Part shown: positions 8,556-16,430 of the stretch, in pieces
How positions within the stretch are numbered: position 1 is the stretch's first letter
Layout of the letters: every line of letters begins with the position of its first letter
From: Methanosphaera sp. rholeuAM6
GTDB taxonomy: Archaea > Methanobacteriota > Methanobacteria > Methanobacteriales > Methanobacteriaceae
Assembly (NCBI GenBank): GCA_003266105.1
Contig: MVAA01000076.1
Span: 1-48,248 of the forward strand
Reading direction: 5' to 3'
Length of the DNA: 48,248 nt
The notes under the pieces: generated by a model
The model's input: only the letters and a program-made list of their open reading frames with translations
What the model was told of the DNA's origin: nothing
Database searches by the model: none
Program-made: the position numbers and the translations under genes

Positions 8556-9123
8556 GCATATGCGTAATATATTGAGTTTTAGCTATTCCTTCTACATATT
8601 CACATAGGAGAGTAGCTTCATCAATATCCATACCCACCGTAATTAAACCATGGTCTTTTAATAAGACTTTATCCTCATTTTTTAAGGCTTCACTAGCATA
8701 TTTAGCTAACTTTTTACTTCCAGGCGGATAATAATCAACCTCGGCAATATATTCACCAGTTATTTCACCAAAACCTTCAAGCTGACGTAATCTTTTATTA
8801 CTGAAAGCAAATGCTGTAGCGTATGGTGAATGAACATGAACAACACTTTTAACATCATCCCTGTTTTTATAAACGCCTATATGTAAACTTGTTTCCATAG
8901 AAGGAACTTTATCACATCTTGAAACATAACTTAAATCATTAATGTTAACTTTTATAATATCATTATAACTTAAACTTTTAAAATCAGTACCTGAAGCAGT
9001 AATATATATAAATTTACCAGAATCATCAAGAATACTGATATTACCAGCCTTACCAAGTATCATATCTTTGTCATAAATATGATGAGCAGTTTTAACTATT
9101 TTTTCAATTATATCATTATTCAT
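8545..9123 (-). CDS. fucA: class II aldolase (L-fuculose-phosphate aldolase-like)
   Basis: This is a Zn-dependent class II aldolase/adducin-family protein. The zinc-binding histidines are visible in SVVHVHSPYATAF and in LLKDHGLITVG, and the GNIS and TASGTD phosphate-site motifs are present. In methanogens the homologue (MJ1418 type) is reported to supply lactaldehyde for coenzyme F420 through fuculose-phosphate cleavage, so that is the likely role. A sugar catabolic role is the alternative. I chose the ATG at 9123 because a GGGGTTGA site lies about 8 nt upstream. The ATG at 9141 would add six residues and has no such site. It converges on the UPF0147 gene. Confidence 0.82.
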   Translation of the reverse strand: MNNDIIEKIVKTAHHIYDKDMILGKAGNISILDDSGKFIYITASGTDFKSLSYNDIIKVNINDLSYVSRCDKVPSMETSLHIGVYKNRDDVKSVVHVHSPYATAFAFSNKRLRQLEGFGEITGEYIAEVDYYPPGSKKLAKYASEALKNEDKVLLKDHGLITVGMDIDEATLLCEYVEGIAKTQYITHMLNL

Positions 9124-9159
9124 AACCTTATTCAACCCCATTAAACAAAAAAATTATTA

Positions 9160-10629
9160 CTAATCATTAGTGAAATCCAACAGTTGCATAGTACCTCTTC
9201 TGATAATAGGTACCTGACCATATGTAGGAACAATGTTGTAAATCTTCTGAAACTCCGTCTGTTTCTGGAAAGTACCTGAATTCAACATATGAATTCCCTT
9301 ATATTTCACATGGGAATTAATGTGAACATGACCTGTATGTAAAATATCGGGAACTTCATCCATAACCATATAATCTTCAAACTCGCTTGCAAGAGGAGTT
9401 CTTTCACCATATATAGGAGCAAGATGTCTTTTTTCCAACAGTAGTTTCATTATCTTATCCGTATCCGCATGGGTATAACCGTTCAATGCCATGACAATAT
9501 CATCAAAGCTACGTCCATGATAAACCTGAACATTAATATTATCCAATTTGATAATTGAAGGATTACTTACCATTTCAACATTCTTCTGTTTACACAAATC
9601 CTTCGCATACTGTTCAGTAATAGCAGGCTGAGGCTCTGCTAACCTTGTAGCATCATGGTTACCTGGAGATATGATTATAGGAATATCAGTAATATCACCA
9701 AGTAATCTGCCAGCTTCCTCATACTGTTCATAAATATCCTTGATTTTCAACTCTTTTTCCTGATTAGGATAAACACCTATCCCATCAACAAGGTCACCAC
9801 CAATTATTAAATATTTAACGTCATTAGCAAGGTCTTGCTGTTCTTCACTACCATAATTTCCATTTAACCATTTAATAAACCTGTTAAAGCTTTCTTCATC
9901 AAACTGTTTACTGCCTATATGTACATCAGATATGAATACTGCGGAAAAATCCATAGGCTTATCAACAATTCTTCTTTGTATTCCAGGATGAGCAATTTCA
10001 TCAGCACGTATTAAATTACCAGTAGTACTGCCAGTAATTCCAATAACTTCATCTTTTACAATGGTTTGACTACTTTCAAGTAATTCTTCATTGTCATTTA
10101 GAACAATAACGTTAGCTGTTCCAGTAGTATCTTCTATTTCAAATATTCTATGCCCGTTTTTAGTATTATTAATACTGTTAACTATTCCAATGACATGCAG
10201 ATTATCAATGTTTGTTTTTGTATTTTTAAGATCTTCAACCTTTTTAAATTCAGGATTCTCCTGCAATATCTTTTTAAGCTTTTCAAAACGATTGTTGAAA
10301 TATTTGTTTAAATCCTTAATATCTCCATCTGTATATGATTTATTTGTAACATCTAAAGTTATTTCATATGGAGTTTCCTGATTTTCACGAATTTGCCTAG
10401 TTTTAGGATTTTCAATAATTGATTCATGAATTCTTCGTTTTTCATGTTTTTGATAATTTCTTATGGTACTTGTGGTTATAATGAATTTATCACTTTCATT
10501 CTTTTCAATATAATCAATAAGTTCATTAATTAAATACTCACTGTCATTATTTGCTTTGATTTCAGCGTAAGCATTGTTATTTAATAATAAATTAACGTCT
10601 TGAAATTTTTTTATAATATCACTAGGCAT
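9160..10629 (-). CDS. polB: DNA polymerase D small subunit (DP1), 3'-5' exonuclease
   Basis: This is the small subunit of the archaeal replicative polymerase D, a calcineurin-like phosphoesterase that proofreads. The order is an N-terminal helical region, an OB fold (about residues 145-215, IFEIEDTTGTANVIVLND in part) and the phosphoesterase domain. The metal-site motifs are SDVHIGS (about 235), GGDLVDGIG, SPGNHD, YHGRS and HTGHVH. All expected metal ligands appear present, so exonuclease activity is likely. The protein is 489 aa from the ATG at 10629. A TTG three codons upstream is possible. Neither start has a strong ribosome binding site. The large subunit gene is not in the window. Confidence 0.93.
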   Translation of the reverse strand: MPSDIIKKFQDVNLLLNNNAYAEIKANNDSEYLINELIDYIEKNESDKFIITTSTIRNYQKHEKRRIHESIIENPKTRQIRENQETPYEITLDVTNKSYTDGDIKDLNKYFNNRFEKLKKILQENPEFKKVEDLKNTKTNIDNLHVIGIVNSINNTKNGHRIFEIEDTTGTANVIVLNDNEELLESSQTIVKDEVIGITGSTTGNLIRADEIAHPGIQRRIVDKPMDFSAVFISDVHIGSKQFDEESFNRFIKWLNGNYGSEEQQDLANDVKYLIIGGDLVDGIGVYPNQEKELKIKDIYEQYEEAGRLLGDITDIPIIISPGNHDATRLAEPQPAITEQYAKDLCKQKNVEMVSNPSIIKLDNINVQVYHGRSFDDIVMALNGYTHADTDKIMKLLLEKRHLAPIYGERTPLASEFEDYMVMDEVPDILHTGHVHINSHVKYKGIHMLNSGTFQKQTEFQKIYNIVPTYGQVPIIRRGTMQLLDFTND

Positions 10630-10782
10630 GAAAATCAACTATCTCATATTTTTTTTATTTAATAATATTCATTATTATTAAATCTAATTTTCCTAACTCT
10701 TAAAAATATGTATATATTATAATCTACTTAAAATTATATAGAATATATAATTATTTTAAGGAAAATATTTTGGAGGGAATTT

Positions 10783-11391
10783 ATGTCAAGAATATTGAAA
10801 ATAATTTTATTCATAGTTGCCATTATCCTGTTTTTTGAAATAGGATTATTTGCATCATACAGTCTCATTTCTTCTCAACCAGCAAATCCGTTAGAATTAT
10901 TATCAGTACAAGTAGATGAAGGATCAGACTTTGTATCTTCATTGACAGGAGAAAAGAAATTAAATGACCAGGACACATTAAATATTACAAATGATGAAGA
11001 TGTTGCATTAGCATTGGATGACCTTACTAATTTAAGCACAAACCTGAACTCTGTAGCGGCTAAAATATCAAGTGATGATACTGGAAATCAGACAATAACA
11101 ATAACTGCTTTGGCAACAAAAGATTCACAGATTACATCAGGTGGTTATATACAGATTGTTCCACAAGAAACATACAGTGTAACAGCTACAGCAATAGGTG
11201 AAGTTTATTCAAACGGAAAAGTAAAAGTAAACACCACATCAATTTCACTTAAAGAAAGAATAGTGTTATATAACCAAAATACCAATGGAAGGTCAGACAC
11301 GTCGATTGAAAGTTTAATTGATTACACTAAAAACAATACAACAAATAATAATGCAACATCTGCCGCTAATAATCAACAAAGAAGAGCATAA
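10783..11391 (+). CDS. membrane-anchored hypothetical protein
   Basis: I do not recognise a named family. The N-terminus is a signal anchor: two basic residues and then a hydrophobic helix at about residues 5-27. After it comes an extracytoplasmic domain of about 140 residues, rich in Thr, Ser and Asp, with a beta-like pattern (QTITITALATKDSQIT). The last 30 residues are an Asn/Thr-rich tail (NNTTNNNATSAANNQQ). TGGAGGGA gives a strong ribosome binding site. The gene stands alone between divergent polB and cbiH. Several TATA-like runs at 10705-10755 could serve as its promoter. It is probably a small extracytoplasmic protein held by its N-terminus. Confidence 0.75.
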   Translation: MSRILKIILFIVAIILFFEIGLFASYSLISSQPANPLELLSVQVDEGSDFVSSLTGEKKLNDQDTLNITNDEDVALALDDLTNLSTNLNSVAAKISSDDTGNQTITITALATKDSQITSGGYIQIVPQETYSVTATAIGEVYSNGKVKVNTTSISLKERIVLYNQNTNGRSDTSIESLIDYTKNNTTNNNATSAANNQQRRA

Positions 11392-11577
11392 TACCCTCCT
11401 CATTTACCATTTTTTGATTTAAATTCTATTTTTATTAATAAAGTAAAAATTAATGTATAAATATTATAAGAAATACATTATAATTCAAGAAGAATAATAT
11501 TAAGTCATTTTATAAAGTATTTTAAAAATTTTTGAGAATTGAAATATAAATTATAACATTTTATGGGAGTAACTACT

Positions 11578-12681
11578 ATGATTAGTTTAATAGGTATTGG
11601 ATCTAAAAGAGAACACATGACTCTCTTAGCAGCAGATAAAATTAAGGAAGCTGATGTAATAATAGCATACCGTCCATATCTTGAACACATTCAAGATTTA
11701 CTTGAAGGAAAAGAGGTTTTAAGCAGAGGTATGGGAGATGAAATGGAAAGAGTAGAACTTGCAATAGAACTTGAAAAGGAAGGTAAAAAAGTTGCAATTA
11801 TAAGCTCAGGAGACCCTGGAATATATGGAATGGCTAACGTATATTTCCAGATAATTGACAAGTACAGTGATCTTGAATTTGAAGTTATTCCTGGAGTGAC
11901 AGCAGCAACATACTCAGCAAGTGCATTGGGTGCTCCATTACATGACCTTGCAATAATAAGTTTAAGTGACTTGTTAACTCCACTAGAAGAAATACAAAGA
12001 AAAATAAAATATGCAGCAATAGCAGATTTAGTAATTGCATTCTACAATCCAAAAAGTAAAACCAGAACAATACCATTCGAAACAGCCTGTGACATATTGG
12101 TAGAAAACAGAAATCCTGAAACACCAGTAGGTATTGTTAAAACAGAGGGAACAGATACAATTACTCATATATGCAAACTCAAGGAACTTAAAGACCAGGA
12201 TATCCACATGTCAACTACAATTATAGTGGGAAACTCAATGACATATGTTAAAAAAGGCAAAATGATAACTCCACGTGGATACAAAATGAATGCAAAACTT
12301 CCTGAACAGACAGAGGAATTCTATGAAAGATTCTTCAATGGTGACATACAGATGGGTCAGAACCTTGACTGTGAATATTTCCCATGTCATAATGATGAAG
12401 AAAGCTGTACCTTCTGTTACTGTCCATTTTATCCTTGTGCAGACGGTTCCACTGGTGGAAACTGGATAGAAAACAAAAACATCTGGAACTGTAAAAACTG
12501 TAACTGGGTTCATCAAAATGCAGTTGTAGATGAAATTCTCGATTATGTTAAAGACAATATTAATTCAATGGAAGATTTTGACATTAAAAAGAAAGAATTA
12601 CTTAAATTAAGAAGAGCAACAATCTACAAAACAAGAAACTTAAAGTTTAATCGTAACTATGATTTAGGAGAAGAAGAATAA
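11578..12681 (+). CDS. cbiH: cobalt-precorrin-3B C17-methyltransferase with cysteine-rich C-terminal domain
   Basis: Residues 1 to about 240 are a tetrapyrrole methylase of the CbiH/CobJ type, which methylates C17 and contracts the ring in anaerobic cobalamin synthesis. Family motifs include IGIGSKREHMT, ISSGDPGIYGMA, VIPGVTAA and AFYNPKSKTR. Residues of about 264-322 form a cysteine-rich module with eight Cys in the pattern C-x4-C-x6-C-x2-C-x1-C-x4-C, then C-x2-C. It resembles the small zf-like domain (PF04071) linked to methanogen cobalamin genes and may bind metal. The ATG at 11578 has GGGAG 8 nt upstream and is preferred to the ATG at 11563. A stem-loop spans its stop codon. Confidence 0.9.
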   Translation: MISLIGIGSKREHMTLLAADKIKEADVIIAYRPYLEHIQDLLEGKEVLSRGMGDEMERVELAIELEKEGKKVAIISSGDPGIYGMANVYFQIIDKYSDLEFEVIPGVTAATYSASALGAPLHDLAIISLSDLLTPLEEIQRKIKYAAIADLVIAFYNPKSKTRTIPFETACDILVENRNPETPVGIVKTEGTDTITHICKLKELKDQDIHMSTTIIVGNSMTYVKKGKMITPRGYKMNAKLPEQTEEFYERFFNGDIQMGQNLDCEYFPCHNDEESCTFCYCPFYPCADGSTGGNWIENKNIWNCKNCNWVHQNAVVDEILDYVKDNINSMEDFDIKKKELLKLRRATIYKTRNLKFNRNYDLGEEE

Positions 12682-12708
12682 TTATTATTTTTTCTAATAA
12701 TAATTATT
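12677..12708 (+). terminator. stem-loop across the cbiH stop codon
   Basis: The 11-bp arms AATAATTATTA (12677-12687) and TAATAATTATT (12698-12708) pair perfectly around a T-rich loop. The left arm contains the cbiH stop codon. All pairs are A-T, so the stem is weak. T-runs follow at 12716-12732. Confidence 0.45.
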
Positions 12709-12727
12709 TAACCACTTTTTTGATATT

Positions 12728-12750
12728 TTTTTACACTTGCAATATATGTT
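12728..12750 (+). repeat. ORB-like element outside the origin, copy 2
   Basis: TTTTTACACTTGCAATATAT, followed by GTT, nearly repeats 8068-8090 and the origin variant at 5822-5838. It sits between the convergent ends of cbiH and the ferredoxin-like gene. It could bind Orc1 or simply be a T-rich terminator with shared ancestry. Confidence 0.45.
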
Positions 12751-13601
12751 TATTTTATGTTAACCAATGAGTTAATCTTATCATACACGCTTTGAACACC
12801 CTCTTTTTCATAATGTAACTCAACAGCACCTGTAGGACAGTTATTACTGCACTGACCACAACCAATACAAATATTCTCGTCTATAATTGCCTTATCATTT
12901 TCTATTGTTATACATTTAGCAAAGCAAACTTCCTCACATTTTCCACAGCCAACACATTTTGTTGCATCTGTTTTAAGGGATACTCCCGGAAGTTTAAAGA
13001 AATCGTTTTGTATTGTGTCACTAAGATTTGGATAAACTCTCCACAGACAACAGCAAGGACAGCAGTTGCATATTGTTAACAGTTCTTCATTAGGTCCGAC
13101 ACCCATCCACACACTGTCCATCTTATTTCTGCCCATAATATGAATAAGACCTGCCTTGGCACATTTATCTATATGTTCAATGGCTTCCTGTCTTGTTACT
13201 TCCCTGCAGTGTCTGCGAGATATTTTTCTGGTGGTTTTTCCAAGAAAAATACATCCAAGATCCCTTGGATAATCGGTACATCCCGTAGAACTTCTGCATA
13301 AACATTTGTTCATAACCACAATGTCTTCTGCTTCATTAATAACACTTTTAATTATGTCGCTTGGCATTACAATCATATCAGGTTTTGATATATCATAATT
13401 CATAGTAATTGTCTGAGAAGAAATATTCTTGACACTAGGATTACTAGGAACAAAATAAGTACCGTCATGTTCAAACAAACCCTTTTTAATGATTTTATTC
13501 ATTATTCTGGATTTTCTAGTCCAACCAGCTACCCGAAATCTAAGATGAAAAATCCTCTTGACAAGGGCAATATTAATGTCAATTATTTTTATTCTTCTCA
13601 T
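12750..13601 (-). CDS. ferredoxin-like protein with two 4Fe-4S motifs and an extra cysteine cluster
   Basis: The C-terminus has two classic 4Fe-4S motifs (CVGCGKCEEVC and CIGCGQCSNNCPTG), suited to electron transfer. In front of them is a family-specific region: CLCRSSTGCTDYPRDLGCIFLG, a His/Arg-rich helix (ISRRHCREV), and ICNCCPCCCLWR. This layout matches a family of anaerobe ferredoxin-domain proteins that I know only as uncharacterised, with the CNCC-x-CCC block as a likely third metal site. There is no signal peptide, so it is cytoplasmic. The gene lies 39 nt behind dapF on the same strand and is probably co-transcribed with lysA-dapF. The electron partner is unknown. Confidence 0.82.
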   Translation of the reverse strand: MRRIKIIDINIALVKRIFHLRFRVAGWTRKSRIMNKIIKKGLFEHDGTYFVPSNPSVKNISSQTITMNYDISKPDMIVMPSDIIKSVINEAEDIVVMNKCLCRSSTGCTDYPRDLGCIFLGKTTRKISRRHCREVTRQEAIEHIDKCAKAGLIHIMGRNKMDSVWMGVGPNEELLTICNCCPCCCLWRVYPNLSDTIQNDFFKLPGVSLKTDATKCVGCGKCEEVCFAKCITIENDKAIIDENICIGCGQCSNNCPTGAVELHYEKEGVQSVYDKINSLVNIK

Positions 13602-13640
13602 TTTTGTTCACTTATAAAAAAAATATAAATTATTTGAAAA

Positions 13641-14519
13641 CTATAATTCAACATTCATTTTGGCTTCATATACAGTAACTGCTGCTCCTTTCATTGTAGC
13701 AGTAAGATATTCAGTATGGTCAGTGATTGTGATATCTAAGTCACCACCGGACAGGTGTGCATGCACTTTCTCATTAAGCAAGCCCTGTTTATATCCTAAA
13801 AGCACACAACTGGTAGTACCGGTACCACATGCAAATGTAAATCCTGCACCACGTTCCCATGTTAAAATACTAATTTCCTCTGGGGATTCAATGTTGACAA
13901 AATGAACATTTACTTTCTCAGGGAAAGCTTCATGAGTTTCAATACGAGGACCGTAGAAATCCAAGTCAATGTCTTCAATATTAATATCAGTAAAACATAC
14001 TGCATGAGGATTTCCAACACTAACAGAACTCATTCTAATCTTTTCACCTTCAACATCAACATCTTCATCAATAAACTCTTCAGTGTTACCGCTAGGAGCT
14101 ATTGCAGGAATATCTTCAGGTTTAAAGAATCCTTTACCCATATCTATTTCAATACTGGTAACTTCATCATCTTCTACAGTAAGTCTTGCTTCTTTAACAT
14201 CTTCCATAGTTTCAATATTCATTGTTTCCTTTTTAACAATATTTTTGTCATAAACATATTTTGCAAGACATCTGATACCATTTCCACACATTTCTGCTTC
14301 ACTGCCGTCACTGTTGAATATACGGAATCTTACATCAGCCTTATCAGATTTACAGGCAAAAATGACTCCGTCAGCACCAACATTGAATCTTCGTGTAGAT
14401 ATTTCTTCACTAATTTTATTTTTTAGTTCCTCAGGTATAACTTCTTCTATTGTTTCATTTATAACAATATAATCATTACCAAGAGCATGCATTTTTGTAA
14501 ATTCTATTTCCTTAATCAT
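13641..14519 (-). CDS. dapF: diaminopimelate epimerase
   Basis: This enzyme converts LL- to meso-diaminopimelate in lysine synthesis. Both catalytic cysteines are visible, C78 in EMCGNGIRC and C231 in FACGTGTTSC. The N-terminal HALGNDYIVI signature is also present. At 292 aa the length is normal. Its ATG overlaps the lysA stop codon (ATGA), so translation is coupled with lysA. Methanogens with a pseudomurein wall do not need meso-DAP for the wall, so lysine is the likely end product. Long open frames on the opposite strand here are shadows. Confidence 0.95.
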   Translation of the reverse strand: MIKEIEFTKMHALGNDYIVINETIEEVIPEELKNKISEEISTRRFNVGADGVIFACKSDKADVRFRIFNSDGSEAEMCGNGIRCLAKYVYDKNIVKKETMNIETMEDVKEARLTVEDDEVTSIEIDMGKGFFKPEDIPAIAPSGNTEEFIDEDVDVEGEKIRMSSVSVGNPHAVCFTDINIEDIDLDFYGPRIETHEAFPEKVNVHFVNIESPEEISILTWERGAGFTFACGTGTTSCVLLGYKQGLLNEKVHAHLSGGDLDITITDHTEYLTATMKGAAVTVYEAKMNVEL

Positions 14520-15805
14520 TTTAATAACCTTGTTGGAATGCTTTGACCTGCAAATAAGTCACTAAATTCTTCTCTTCTTCTGATTACATCAACATCTTTT
14601 TTGTTAACCAGTATTTCTGCCGGTCTAGGTCTTGAATTGTATTGTGATGACATACTATAAGCGTATGCTCCGGCATTAAGGATTGCAAGAAGATCTCCCT
14701 CTTCAAGTTTAGGCATAGGTCTGTCTCTGGCAAACAGGTCACCACTTTCACATAAGTTACCGGCAATATCAATCTCTTCTACAGCTTCTTCATCCATTTT
14801 ATTAGCTACTACAATATGATGATATGAACCATACATTGTTGGTCTTTGTAAAGTACCAAATCCACAGTCTACACCGGCAAATTTACGATAACTTTCTTTG
14901 ATAGTGTTAACTCTTGTTAATAATACTTCTGAATTACCAACCAGGAATCTTCCAGGTTCAACATAGAATGATGGACTTCCCATATTATATTCTTCAAGTT
15001 TGGATTTGAATAAGTTTATAATGTCTTTTGTGAACGTTTCAAGATTTAATTCATCTTCAGTTGGTTCATATGGTATACCAAATCCTCCACCGAAGTCAAG
15101 GAATTTGAAGTCTATTCCTACTTCCTTATGAACTTTTCCTGCAATATTCATCATTGTCTCTACTGCTAACATGAAAGGTTCGGATTCAAGTATTTCAGAA
15201 CCGATATGTGAATGCATTCCTATAGGTTTAAATCCAAGATCTATTGCTTTCTGGTATACTTCAACAGCTTCATCTTCTCTTATTCCAAATTTACTTTTAG
15301 GTCCACCGGTAATACAGTGTTCATGGTGTCCTGCTTCAACCATTGGATTAACCCTTATTGATATTTCTTTTCCTTCAGTTCCTTCAATAGTACTTAATCT
15401 TTCAAGAGCTGATATACTATCAAGGTTTATTGTAACTCCACTTTTATGAGCATATTCCAGTTCTTCGGTTGTAACATTGTTTCCAGTGAACATGATTCTA
15501 TCCGGTGAAAAACCTACAAGCAATGCCGTGTATATTTCACCAGGACTGACTGCATCAATATAGCTGCCTTCATCCTCTAATATTTTCAGTACTGCAAGAC
15601 TGGTGTTAGCCTTTGCCGCATAACACATGTGAACGTCATCATATTTACTATTGAATGCATTGAATAATTTATTATAATTGTTTCTAACTTTTTCTTCATC
15701 AATCACATATAATGGAGTTTTATATTCTTCAGCTAATTGGTTAGCATCTAAATCTCCAATTATCAGATGATTATTTTCTGTTTTTAAATTAAAATCATAT
15801 GGCAT
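14516..15805 (-). CDS. lysA: diaminopimelate decarboxylase
   Basis: This PLP enzyme decarboxylates meso-diaminopimelate to lysine. The PLP lysine is K65 in CYAAKANTS. The glycine loop is FLDFGGGFGIPY, and the second active-site block is CESGDLFARD. Length (429 aa) is typical. AGGAAT precedes the ATG. It is first in a same-strand run lysA-dapF-ferredoxin-like gene, with a 4-nt overlap to dapF. That puts the last two steps of lysine synthesis in one transcript, in reverse pathway order. Confidence 0.96.
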   Translation of the reverse strand: MPYDFNLKTENNHLIIGDLDANQLAEEYKTPLYVIDEEKVRNNYNKLFNAFNSKYDDVHMCYAAKANTSLAVLKILEDEGSYIDAVSPGEIYTALLVGFSPDRIMFTGNNVTTEELEYAHKSGVTINLDSISALERLSTIEGTEGKEISIRVNPMVEAGHHEHCITGGPKSKFGIREDEAVEVYQKAIDLGFKPIGMHSHIGSEILESEPFMLAVETMMNIAGKVHKEVGIDFKFLDFGGGFGIPYEPTEDELNLETFTKDIINLFKSKLEEYNMGSPSFYVEPGRFLVGNSEVLLTRVNTIKESYRKFAGVDCGFGTLQRPTMYGSYHHIVVANKMDEEAVEEIDIAGNLCESGDLFARDRPMPKLEEGDLLAILNAGAYAYSMSSQYNSRPRPAEILVNKKDVDVIRRREEFSDLFAGQSIPTRLLK

Positions 15806-16008
15806 ATTATTGATTCCTGTTATTTAATTATCGTAAAAAAAAGTTATATTATCTTAATATATACTCAAAAAAAAGTTCTTTTTTAATAATATGATTTTTA
15901 TTATTAATATATTTTTTCATGAAAAATAACGGTAAAATGTTAAATATATAATAATTAAATAAAAATGCTCATAAAAAGAATTAACTGAAAAATAAACTTT
16001 GTTAAAAA

Positions 16009-16084
16009 CGAGCCCGAGGGGATTTGAACCCCTGATCTTGGGATCCGAAGTCCCACGTCATAATCCTGGCTAGACTACGAGCCC
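16009..16084 (-). tRNA. tRNA-Arg, anticodon UCG
   Basis: This folds as a complete cloverleaf. The acceptor pairs GGGCUCG with CGGGCUC (two G-U pairs). The D stem is GUC/GAC. The anticodon stem is UGGGA/UCCCA with loop CUUCGGA, giving anticodon UCG at positions 34-36. The T stem is AGGGG/CCCCU around UUCAAAU. The discriminator base is G and CCA is not encoded. There is no intron. It reads CGA and probably other CGN codons. Confidence 0.95.
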
Positions 16085-16430
16085 TAAAATGTGAATATAA
16101 ATTTAACAAAATTAACTTTTTCAAGTTATAATATAGTATATTCATAGTTATATATTTACTTTTACCCTAAAAAGATAAGCATTATTCTCTTTTTATCAAA
16201 ATAATTTCATGAAAAGTTAACTGAATTTTATCATAATCATTCACTATTAAGAATAATCTTTCAATAGAACATTACAAAACATTGAAAATCTAATATTCAA
16301 TGAAATGGTAAATAAAGATAAACATTATTAGTCTTACAAATAATATATATATTATATAACGATGAAAAATTATAGAATGATTTTATAATTCAAAATCAGG
16401 TTAATATTATCAAAAGAAGGATATGATTTA
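16085..16430. other. intergenic region between tRNA-Arg and ilvD
   Basis: This A/T-rich spacer separates the divergent tRNA-Arg and ilvD genes. I see TATA-like runs (for example TAATATATATATTATATA near 16341) that could drive ilvD, and no ORF, riboswitch-like fold or repeat that I can support. Confidence 0.4.

Noticed and set aside
13902..14426. 174-codon open frame opposite dapF
   Set aside because: It is a shadow of dapF. The product is Phe/Asn/Ile-rich with no domain, while dapF has both catalytic cysteines.
16110..16140. Further ORB copy near tRNA-Arg (TATAACTTGAAA on the minus strand)
   Set aside because: It matches only the ACTTGAAA part of the core and lacks the TTTACA half, so chance is likely.
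16085..16430. Leader attenuator or riboswitch before ilvD
   Set aside because: No branched-chain leader peptide, T-box or stable fold could be made out in this A/T-rich spacer.
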